Shown: positions 53,526 through 62,408 of the stretch, piece after piece
How positions within the stretch are numbered: the first letter of the stretch is position 1
Layout: each line of letters begins with the position of its first letter
Assembly: GCF_020283565.1 (NCBI RefSeq)
Contig: NC_060061.1
Span: forward strand, 20,621,362 to 20,685,361
Direction: 5' to 3'
Source of the DNA: Trifolium pratense
Lineage: Eukaryota > Streptophyta > Magnoliopsida > Fabales > Fabaceae
DNA length: 64,000 nt
Notes under the pieces: model-generated
Seen by the model: only the letters and a program-made list of their open reading frames with translations
The model's database searches: none
Told to the model about the DNA's origin: nothing
Made by a program: the position numbers and the translations under genes

Positions 53526-56030
53526 ATGGCCGATGACCCACCACCGCCGCCTAGGCGTACCATGGGAGACTATTGTCGCAGAACAGATGCAGGACAAATT
53601 TCTATGGGGTTCCAACCGGCGAATCCTGTGACATTTGACATCAAGAATATAGTTCTCACCGGGCTAAGGGATAAACAATTTGATGGAAGTGCAATCAGAG
53701 ATCCATGGGAGCATCTGGAACGCTTTTATGAGACATGTACTATGTGTCGCCCTAAAGGTTACACTGATAGTCAAATTAAACTCAGGTTGTTTGGGTTTAC
53801 TTTGATGGGAAGAGCAAAAGACTGGTTGCAGTGTATTCCGAGTGGTACCATAAACACTTGGACAGAGCTCGAAGATAAATTTTTGGAGCGTTATTTTACT
53901 AATGATATGTTTCTGGCAAGAAGGGCTGATATTACTGATTTTGAACAGGGCGAGTCAGAGTCTCTATATGAAGCCTACGAGCATTTCAAATTGTTATTGA
54001 GGAAATGTCCGAATCACTCTTTGGACAACATGGAACAAATGCAGATATTTATCAGAGGTCTGAGAATGCAATCCAGAATGCTTATAGATACCTCAGCTGG
54101 AGGTACAATTAGAAATAAAAATGAGGATGAAGTCAGACAATTGGTGGAGAACATATGCATGAATGAGTATCGTTCCAAAAGTGACAGGAAGAGAGGTGTG
54201 ATCGCAGTCGACACAAACACAGCTCTACTAGCCCAGATCGAGATATTAAACAAAAAGTTAGCTGCAAAGTCTTTAGCAGAAGTGAATGCAAGTCAGGTTC
54301 AGGAAGTCAAATGTGATTTTTGCCACGGGCCACACGCTAATGGAATGTGTTCACCTGAAGCTGGAGAAGTTAATTATGCTGGAGGATATCAGAAAAATAA
54401 CCCTTATTCCAACACATATAACCCAGGTTGGAAAGATCACCCTGATCTGCAGTGGGGTAATCAAGGTAATTTTTCTCAAGGGAACTCTCAAAATCCACCA
54501 TCTAGAAAATCATCTCCCTTGGAAGAAACAATTAATAAGTTCATGCAGATGACTCAGAGTAACTTCGAAGCCATGAGAGCCAGTCAAGAAACATCCAACA
54601 GAAATCATGAAGCTTCCATCCGAAATCTTGAAACACAAATTGGGCAAATATCAAAACAGGTGGCTGCTCAGTCTAATGGGGGTTTTGCTGGAAACACGTT
54701 GGATAATCCAAGGAATGAGAGTTGTAATGCCATTGGGTTGAGAAGTAGAGTTGTACCATCAGTAGTAAGTAAAAAGAGTGAGAAAATGAAAGAGTCTGAA
54801 GTAGAGAAAAAGAGTGAAACTGAGGGAGAAGTAGAAAATGAGTGGTTGATTGTAAATGATGGAGAAGTAGAAAAAGAGGGTGGAGTCGAAAAAAATGAGA
54901 GACTAGAGGAAGAAAAAAATGAGAATGAGAATAAGGGAAACACTGAGGGAGAAGTCGAAAAGATAGAAAAATTAATTGATGCAGATTCGATGCTCAGAAA
55001 AACCAAAGCCCAACTTCTCAAGGAACATGGGAAAGAGCAGGTAATTCCTTCTTATGTGAAGCTTCCATATCCTCACCTTAAGAAAAAGAAAGAAAAGGAA
55101 GAAGGGCAATTCAAAAGGTTCGTAGAAGTGTTCAAAAATTTGCAAATTAATGTTCCCTTCAGTGAAGCTTTGGAGCAGATGCCAATATATGCCAAGTTTA
55201 TGAAAGATCTCTTGTCAGGTAAGAGGAAACTTAGGGATGACGAGAATGTTGCCTTGCCTGAGGAGTGTAGTGCAATTTTACAAAGGAAGCTTCCCCCGAA
55301 GTTGAAAGACCCTGGGAGTTTCACTATTCCGTGTTCAATTGGTAAGGTAAAAGTTGAAAGAGCTCTTTGTGATTTAGGAGCTAGTATTAATTTGATGCCG
55401 CTATCCATGGTAAGGAAGCTTGATTGTGGGGAACCCAAGCCAACAAAAATGACTCTGACATTGGCTGATCGCTCCATCACGTATCCCTACGGAGTTCTTG
55501 AAGACGTGTTGGTAACAGTTAATGATTTATTTTTTCCAGCCGATTTTGTTATACTTGATATGAATGAAGACTCAGAAGTCCCCTTATTGTTGGGAAGACC
55601 ATTCTTGGCTACCGGTAGAGCATTGATAGATGTGGAGTTAGGTGAGCTAATGTTGAGGTTTCAAAATGAACAAGTGACTTTTAATGTATTTGAGTCTATG
55701 CGTCATCAGAATGAAAACCCTCAATGTTACCGGGTTGGTGTAGTTGAAGAGTTAGAGGAGGAAATTGCTCAAGATGAGCCACCAATTAGATCAATCGAGC
55801 AAGTTAATGTTCTTGTTGAAGAAAACAAAAAGAAGGGAGGAAGCATGAAACAGATGAAAGCTCCTATGGAAACTCCAAAAACACCTCTGAAAAAGAAAAG
55901 AAAAAAATGGAGGAACAAGTGGGAGAGGTTTAGGAAGCTGACACTTGAAAATATGGTCTTTGTTTCTAAAAGGGATGATATATGCCCCAAGAAGGAGAAG
56001 GTTGAAATAACTATCAAGTATCCACCCTAA
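53526..56030 (+). CDS. Retrotransposon gag-protease polyprotein (Athila-like)
   Basis: 834 residues. The gag capsid region spans ~55-225 (PWEHLERFYETCTMCRPKGY, LFGFTLMGRAKDWLQ, RYFTNDMFLARRADITDF). A variant zinc knuckle CDFCHGPHANGMC lies at 263-275, followed by a Lys/Glu-rich linker ~420-510. An aspartic protease follows with the active-site box CDLGASINLMPLS (Asp616) and VPLLLGRPFLATGRALID. Products would assemble virus-like particles and process gag. The ORF really seems to begin at an ATG at 53355: the same frame reads MRGKKVAT, then a TAG at 53379-53381, then open sequence into this ORF. Translation may therefore start at 53526, or the stop may be a mutation. The end (EKVEITIKYPP) is followed by UTR, not by pol. 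Confidence 0.92.
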   Translation: MADDPPPPPRRTMGDYCRRTDAGQISMGFQPANPVTFDIKNIVLTGLRDKQFDGSAIRDPWEHLERFYETCTMCRPKGYTDSQIKLRLFGFTLMGRAKDWLQCIPSGTINTWTELEDKFLERYFTNDMFLARRADITDFEQGESESLYEAYEHFKLLLRKCPNHSLDNMEQMQIFIRGLRMQSRMLIDTSAGGTIRNKNEDEVRQLVENICMNEYRSKSDRKRGVIAVDTNTALLAQIEILNKKLAAKSLAEVNASQVQEVKCDFCHGPHANGMCSPEAGEVNYAGGYQKNNPYSNTYNPGWKDHPDLQWGNQGNFSQGNSQNPPSRKSSPLEETINKFMQMTQSNFEAMRASQETSNRNHEASIRNLETQIGQISKQVAAQSNGGFAGNTLDNPRNESCNAIGLRSRVVPSVVSKKSEKMKESEVEKKSETEGEVENEWLIVNDGEVEKEGGVEKNERLEEEKNENENKGNTEGEVEKIEKLIDADSMLRKTKAQLLKEHGKEQVIPSYVKLPYPHLKKKKEKEEGQFKRFVEVFKNLQINVPFSEALEQMPIYAKFMKDLLSGKRKLRDDENVALPEECSAILQRKLPPKLKDPGSFTIPCSIGKVKVERALCDLGASINLMPLSMVRKLDCGEPKPTKMTLTLADRSITYPYGVLEDVLVTVNDLFFPADFVILDMNEDSEVPLLLGRPFLATGRALIDVELGELMLRFQNEQVTFNVFESMRHQNENPQCYRVGVVEELEEEIAQDEPPIRSIEQVNVLVEENKKKGGSMKQMKAPMETPKTPLKKKRKKWRNKWERFRKLTLENMVFVSKRDDICPKKEKVEITIKYPP

Positions 56031-57481
56031 CATTGGTGGGTAGATCGTCAAGCTCGGGACGTTAAACACGCGCTTGATGGGAGGCAACCCATCCGGTATG
56101 TTTTATTTCAGTCTTTATTTTTAGTCAAAAAAAAAAAAATAACAAAAAAAAAAAACAAAAAAGAGAGACTATCAATGATGTCATTTGCTAACAATCCCTT
56201 GTGTTTCATCTTTATGTTGTCTTGTTTATTATCAAGTTTAATGTTTTTATGTCTTTTCAGAATTGTTAGTGTGTTAATACCTGAATTTGCATGATGAAAA
56301 TCTCTTAGACTTGCACATAAAAGAATAACAGACGTGTGACTGCTCATGAAAGTGCGATGGTTAAAGAGACAAAGAGATGAATTGGAAAGATGGAGTTTTG
56401 CACGGTGTACAAGTTTAACTTTCAGATACCTCAGCTGGTGAGCATATTGAGCCAAATAAATTCCATGGTATACCCTTTTCTTTCACATCTTATGAGTGTA
56501 TCCATGCTTTGTATATTTTCTAGAACTTGCGACTATTCCCTACTGTTGATTGGTTTTGCATTTACACACATAGAGGCACATTTGTTTGGTACTCCGAGCC
56601 TTTTCAAGCTACCCTGTTTATTATTTATCCGTTGCTAAACCAAATTGAGCCTAAAAAAAAAAAAAAAAAAATTCCCGTTTCTTTCGGTGACATACCAAAT
56701 TATAAGCCTTTTAGACCTGAAATTTTTATCTGTTTGCCCTCCTTGGAGTTTGGTAGAAGCTTTAAATTTTCTTGTCATGGCATTATTTTAAGTTTGGGGT
56801 TGCTTTTGGAATTAGCAACATCTTAAGTTTGGGGTAGGGGTACTAGAGAACTTAAAAAATAATGATAATAATAACAAGAGACTCACAAAAATAATTGAGT
56901 TTTCTTCAAAAAAATAAAGAGCCATTAATCATGAAAAATAGTGGCATCTTAAAAAAAAAAAAAAGAGAAAAAAAAATTGAAAGATAAGTTCTCTAGGTAC
57001 CTTATTAACAATGAATTGAGCCCTGGTAATGGTAATGCTTCAACAAGGAATAGTAGTGGATACCTAACTCCAATTTAGCCTACTTTTCCTAAAATTATCC
57101 CACCATTTACCCAAGCCAAGTTATAACCCTCAAGACCTCAAAAATGTGTGCGATGTATTTACTTTGATTGACATTTAGAATTTTTTTCAAGCTTATGGTA
57201 AAATAGCATTTGCATGTTGATGGAGTGAATACCCTGTCAAATTGAGTGAATTGATGAGTGAGAGATAAGGTTGAACTTTGAACATTGTGTGGAACGGTCA
57301 TTGGACCAAATTTCTTGGAAGCCAAAGTGTTGATTGAGCAGGATCACGGAAGTTAACACCGGTGGTTCTATTGCCGGATGAAGAGAAAAGGTTTATGAGA
57401 TTTTTATCATTCAAATTAATTTGTTAATTCACTGACAGTTTTTGTTTCGGCAGACATGTTACTTGAGGACAAGCAACAATT
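56031..57481 (+). other. Internal 3' untranslated region of the LTR element
   Basis: No domain found in any frame. Contains A-runs (56130-56155, 56655-56672, 56951-56966) and two extra copies of the polypurine-like AAGTTTGGGG at 56790-56799 and 56825-56834. Confidence 0.7.
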
Positions 57482-57495
57482 CAAGTTTGGGGCTG
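57482..57495 (+). other. Polypurine tract
   Basis: CAAGTTTGGGGCTG lies immediately before the 3' LTR, the position used to prime plus-strand DNA. Confidence 0.7.
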
Positions 57496-58713
57496 TGATG
57501 ACATCTAGTCATTTGTTAATTTTAATTATAATTCTACAACATTTTAGTTAGTTTTTAGGAATATTGCATGGTCAAAGAGAAGAATTTATGAAGAAATTGA
57601 CATATCCAAGAGTTTGAAGACAGAAGACCAAAATGAACAAAAATACTTAAAAAAATAATGAAGTTTGGATGAAGCATCTTCTGTTTTTCTCGCGTCGCGG
57701 CACTTATTTCTTCATGGCGCGATTCTACAATTGGACCGGCACGTGACGTCATCAAAGCATAAGCAAAGTGATACAATCCAATATTTTAATGACATGTCAG
57801 TTAAATCAAGTTAGTGGGATGCGATGTGTCACGTGAGGGAGGGGATTTGGCTTTTCTTATGCATATATAAAGGCAGCAGCTATATTGATTAGGATTATCA
57901 CTTCCTGAGAGAGAGAAAAGGGACGAGCAGTGAACAAGGGAAGAAACGCAGGGTTTCGCCGTCGCGGTCTTCATCGGTTATTCATGTATAATTTTCTTAA
58001 CTCTTGTTATGTCAATTATTATTATGAGTAACTAATCTCATTAGATTAGGAATTATAGATGATTCTCTTTGAAACTATCTGAGCCATGTAACTACGTGTT
58101 CTAGTTTATTCAATGAAAACTTATAATTATTCAGTTAATCTTGTGTTTATTGCTTTTCGTTAATTGATCACTTTCGAATTGATTTTAAGTTATAAATCAC
58201 TATTGACCCTAGGGTTTATACTGGAACTAGATTAATTGTTTGTCAATCGTAATTGCTATAGGAATATAGAATTAATTGGCATGATTGTTAATATAACGTT
58301 CGTTAAAGCTTTTGATAATATTAGTTTCGCCTAAGGAATTAGGGTACTTTATTAGATAAACGGGATTGATGAGCCAAGGAATTGGACTCGGTCTACTTTG
58401 TTATATTGTCGTAATTATAAGAATTTCATTGTTGAGGACTAGAACCTAGAGTACCAGTTAGGGACAAAGAGAGGATTCAAATTAATTCCTAATCGTCTTT
58501 CTCTATTAAAAGTTCACGTTTCAATTTTCTTGCGATTTTAATTATTGTCATTGTTACTACAAATCAATCTGAAAACCCCCCTTTGCAATTTATTTATTAA
58601 TCCTAATTTAATTTAATTGTCTAGTTGAAAATAAGAACAATCCCTGTGGATACGAATCTTATAAATTTTATTACTTAACGACGAATTTAGTTCACTTGCT
58701 AAAATTGTCATCA
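57496..58713 (+). repeat. 3' LTR
   Basis: 1,218 bp, the same length as the 5' LTR, with one difference found by eye. Confidence 0.95.
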
Positions 58714-58904
58714 GTAAGCTAGGTTCTTAAGGAGGATTCCTGAAGATACATATACTTTTGGACCACTCCACCATTGCTGTTCAAAAAACCCTAAAAGTCT
58801 TGGACTCTTGGTTATTATTAGCAGTATCTTTGTTGGATAATAGTTATTTGTGCAACTTTTGTTTTGTATTCAGGTACTGGCTTTTGAAATTTTATGAATT
58901 TTAT

Positions 58905-59370
58905 AGAGGTTTTAAATTGCGGTCTGCATTCGCAATTGCGGTCGCACTATTGCTGATGCGGTAGTCTTCGCAACCGCATCGCACCACAATTGCGGTGTGA
59001 TTTTTAATTCACGTGTATGGCCGCATCGTAACTGCATCAGAAGTCGCATCAGAAGTTTTCGATGATGGTCGTTCAAATTTTCTCACCAAAAAATAAAATT
59101 TATGAACTTCGAATCCTAAATTGTGTCAAATCTAATGAAAAATCTTACTTTTAACAAATCTTTCACCGTATATTTTAAGCACATTCAAATTAGTGTTTAT
59201 AGAATAAACTAAGAGTATGGGTGGATAAATAATGTAATTACATAGTAGTTTCATTTTATATAGTTTGTGAATTTTTAAAATGATTTCACGTCGTAACAGC
59301 CGCATATCATCAATGACCGCATTCGCAACAACCGCAACCGCATCCGTGACAGCAATATAAAATCTTGGCA
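58905..59370. mobile_element. MITE-like element rich in GCGGT/ACCGC motifs
   Basis: The left end GGTTTTAAATTGCGGTCTGC pairs with the inverse of the right end (GATTTTATATTGCTGTCACG). Both ends are filled with TGCGGT/ACCGCA subterminal repeats. The layout fits a non-autonomous hAT element; target duplication not resolved. Confidence 0.5.
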
Positions 59371-59521
59371 GTTATAGTCGGACTAAAAAGTAATTCAATC
59401 TAAACAAGATTCAATTTTCATCGGCTCTTCATTTTAAACAAAAAAAAAATCACAGTAAAGCTATAATTTTTGTTGAAATTCTAAAAAATTTCGGTAATTT
59501 TGACAATTTCAATTGAAAACA

Positions 59522-59920
59522 CTACATAATCTCCTTTTTGTTATACCATGGCATGAAACATCTAATGGTAACAAGAAACATAGATGGTAAAGAAATTGTG
59601 ACCCTATAAGCCCTTATTCCAAGTCTTCTCTTATGCATTCCTCTACGTACACCCAATACAACATTCATGGAAGCTTCATTCACTTCCTTTACTAACCTTT
59701 TCAGCTTCTCCTTGAAACTTACATTCTCCCTTTCTAAATTGAAATGGTAACTATTCAGAAATGCTTGCCTTGCGTACCAAAAATCGCGACCGCGCAGAGA
59801 CCATGATCCGTGATCGAGTTGGAAGTTTGGTGTTATTTGGAGTTGAAGGGAGGTGTCATTAGAAGAATTTGCATAAGAATTGTTGGACAATTTGATGGGT
59901 CGAACTTTGGAATTTCTCAT
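59522..59920 (-). CDS. Small intronless plant protein of unknown function
   Basis: 132 residues, starting at the first ATG in frame. The N-terminal third is polar. The rest (GSWSLRGRDFWYARQAFLNS, then VSFKEKLKRLVKEVNEASMN and RRGMHKRRLGIRAYRVTISL) is basic and looks amphipathic, ending with an aromatic segment (FLVTIRCFMPWYNKKEIM). The pattern W-RQ-FL-SY-F...FKEKL..VKE.NEA resembles small plant proteins annotated as Avr9/Cf-9 rapidly elicited-like. That likeness is from memory and tentative. No signal peptide. The composition and the long frame in AT-rich DNA support a real gene. Confidence 0.65.
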   Translation of the reverse strand: MRNSKVRPIKLSNNSYANSSNDTSLQLQITPNFQLDHGSWSLRGRDFWYARQAFLNSYHFNLERENVSFKEKLKRLVKEVNEASMNVVLGVRRGMHKRRLGIRAYRVTISLPSMFLVTIRCFMPWYNKKEIM

Positions 59921-60644
59921 TGAAGAAGGGATAGTGAAAATACAATGGCTTGTACAAATGGATTTATAGATAAATGATTTGTTTTGATTTTTGCTTTGGT
60001 AGTCTTAACTAAGTGGTTAAACCATACAAGAAAACAGGTATTGAGGTTTGGTTGTTTTGTTGCACCCAACAAGATTAACAACCTTAAAGTTTGGTGTGAA
60101 AAAATTCTTCATTATTTATTGGCAATTAATTATTCTGATGGTAGGTTTCCTAGAGTCTTTGAATGCGATTTCTCCTTCTTGAATGGGGAACGTGGAAATT
60201 CTTTGTTTTTTATTAGGTAGTGTCATTATAAGTTTGGTTCTACCGAGGAAAAAATTGAATTTGATAGAATTGTTTTACTTAAAAAAGTGAGTTAAGTAAA
60301 ATTTATTTATATTTGAATATATAAGATAAAAGTGATTATTATCAATTCATAAAATTAGAATTGCTTCAGACGCTTGAAACACACATCTAATCTAATTAAT
60401 CTAAATATAGAACTAAACACCCTCCTAGTTTGTTTTTACAATGAGTTAAGTGACCAAGTCAACTAACTCAGATTTTCATAAACGCACAAAGCATATAGAT
60501 ATGAATTGTCATGTCGTGTGAGACAAAATATAAGTTGGAATTTTTCACCTTCCAATTGTAATAATAATTTAGTTATTATAATTAGTTTATGGTGACTCAT
60601 ATGTAAAATGTAAAATGATGTAAATATTGGTGAAGAAGTGCAAG

Positions 60645-60753
60645 TAAATAAGCACTTGCTTTTGAACTCATAAAAAATAATTTATACAAATAAATAAGTT
60701 ATGTTAATTCATAAGTTGTTTTTTCACAAATTACATAAACAAGCTTATGAATA

Positions 60754-60834
<81 letters not shown>

Positions 60835-60908
60835 AACAATTTGTCATTTAAAAATAATTGCATAAATTATTTTGCATAAACTTAAAAATAAGGCAATTCA
60901 AACGGGTA
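60645..60908. mobile_element. MITE family 'TTGACTTATTTTTGAGC', copy C, split by (TA)n
   Basis: The left ATAATTTATACAAATAAATA and right GCATAAACTTAAAAATAAGG ends match copies A and B. A TA microsatellite at 60756-60831 has expanded in the middle. Confidence 0.5.
60756..60831. repeat. (TA)n microsatellite
   Basis: About 37 TA units. Confidence 0.95.
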
Positions 60909-61556
60909 ATGTGAAGGCGAAGTTCAATTGATTACATATTATTTCAACAACAAAAAAATGTTATTAACCATCAGGTTTTTAGGAGAAAAAACCTTTAATT
61001 ATTTCTTTTAGCAATCTGTTAATTAAGTTAAGTAAAGTCCAACCAATAATTTGTTTCTTTTAGCAATTTGATTTTACTAAATAAAGCACAAAAATTTCAA
61101 ACTATTTAAATTATAAATAACATCTCAACAGCTTTAAAATAATATCAACATTCTAGCTACTCAAAAAGAGTCGTGGTAAAAATGTTGATATTGCTAGGTC
61201 GGACGCCATAATCGGGGTTTGAACTCCGATCTCTCCACTTTATGTGTATTGAATTTTCAATGGTTTGTCAATTTTCTCTATCTAAAAAAAAAAATCATTC
61301 TTCTAGCAATTTTTTTCTTTTTTAAATTACAATTATATTTTTAAATTACAATTATATTTTACTTTTATTTTCAATCATTCATTACACTTTACTTATTTTT
61401 TTAAAGGAGTGTTTTTTTGATTTTTTGCTTACACACAAGACTAGAGGGAGTATATGATTTTAATTTAATATTTCTCATTTACTAGATTTATTAATATTTT
61501 TAGAACTACAAATTTAAAACAAAGTAAATGCATCCCACCTTCTTTATTTTTTTTAT

Positions 61557-62408
61557 GGCTAAATTGCAGTTTTGATCCTCACGTTTTCTAATTGTGTGAT
61601 TTTGGTCCCCCTATTTTCAAACGAGCAATTTTGGTCCCCCACGTTTCTTAATTGTGCGATTTTGGTCCTCCTAGTTTCAAACGAGCGATTTTGGTCCCCC
61701 ACATTTGCCCCCTTTTACATTTCTTGGTCCCTATTGACTATTTTGACCAAAAAAATTGTCGACATTGATTTTTTTGACACATGTGTTAATTATATTTGAC
61801 AACTTATAATTTTTTTAATATGTTTTTTTTTTAATAAAAAAAGGAAGGATCGACTAAGTCTGTTGAAACTAGCCGCAGCCTGCATACAATGTTCCTTGCC
61901 ATGCCAGATGCAAGAGCTATTTTCATTAAATTGGCAGATCGATTACATAATATGATGACACTATATGCATTGTCAGTTGCCAAGCAGCAGAGGTTTGCAA
62001 AGGAGACTTCGAAGATTTTGTATCTTTGGCCAATCGCTTAGGAATATCTAATTGAAGGAACAATTAGAAAACTTATGTTTTAAGCATCTCAACCCAGTAC
62101 AGCACAAGGAGCTTTCGTCGAAGCTTTTGAAATTGAGAGATTAGAGCAAAGATGATGACATTTTTTAAAAAACTCACATGACATTTTTTTGGTTTTTTTT
62201 TTCAAAAAAAAAACAATAAAAAAGAAATTATAGGTTATCCATATAATTTAAACATGTGTCAAAAAATTCAATGTCAACAGTTTTTTTTTTTGTCAAAATG
62301 GTTAAGAGGGACAAAAAAATGCAAAAGGGGACAAATGTGGGGGACTAAAATCGCTCATTAGAAACTATGGGGACCAAAATCGCACAATTATGAAACATGG
62401 GGACCAAC
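61557..62408 (+). mobile_element. Pack-MULE-like element carrying an RSH gene fragment
   Basis: Left end GGCTAAATTGCAGTTTTGAT; both arms repeat TTTTGGTCCCC / GGGGACCAAAA units (about 200 bp each, inverted). The right arm stops abruptly at GGGGACCAA, where CACTACAAG begins, so its last ~15 bp are displaced. Inside the arms is a 300-bp piece of a cellular gene. No transposase. This is the Pack-MULE layout. Confidence 0.75.
61841..62144 (+). pseudogene. Captured fragment of a RelA/SpoT homologue (RSH)
   Basis: The frame from 61841 reads [20 protein letters not shown], then [12 protein letters not shown] and KQQRFAKET, the part of the (p)ppGpp hydrolase (HD) domain around the ADRLHNM helix of plant RSH proteins. 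Single-base losses near 62020-62055 shift the frame. The continuation LANRLGIS and then QLENLCFKHLNP, HKELSSKL is readable in other frames up to about 62130. It covers ~95 of the ~700 residues of a plant RSH and spans the region without introns. It is not functional as an enzyme. Confidence 0.85.

Larger units (their letters stand above)
51973..58713 (+). mobile_element. Athila-like LTR retrotransposon carrying gag-protease only
   Basis: 6,741 bp with two 1,218-bp LTRs (51973-53190 and 57496-58713), each starting TGATGACA and ending TGTCATCA. GTAAG flanks both sides (51968-51972 and 58714-58718). I find one difference between the LTRs by eye (TCTTTAAAAC versus TCTTTGAAAC), so insertion was very recent. 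Between the LTRs are a primer-binding site, one gag-protease ORF, an untranslated region and a polypurine tract. No reverse transcriptase, RNase H or integrase is present in the 1.5 kb after the ORF. The segment GACGTTAAACACGCGCTTGA (56058-56077) with the following GGGAGGCAACCC resembles sequence found after pol in Athila elements, which suggests an internal pol deletion. Confidence 0.95.
59921..61556. other. Intergenic DNA
   Basis: No supported gene. Contains a MITE copy and a (TA)n tract. Confidence 0.5.

Noticed and set aside
54668..56017. Several Ser/Phe-rich minus-strand frames
   Set aside because: Antisense shadows of the Lys/Glu-rich gag-protease ORF.
52032..57776. Identical 73-codon minus-strand frames at 52032-52253 and 57555-57776
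   Set aside because: They are the same position in the two LTRs of one retrotransposon, antisense to its U3; not genes.
61572..61799. 75-codon frame with repeated FGPPF/SNERFWSPTF-like units
   Set aside because: Reads through the repeated TTTTGGTCCCC arm of the Pack-MULE; not a gene.
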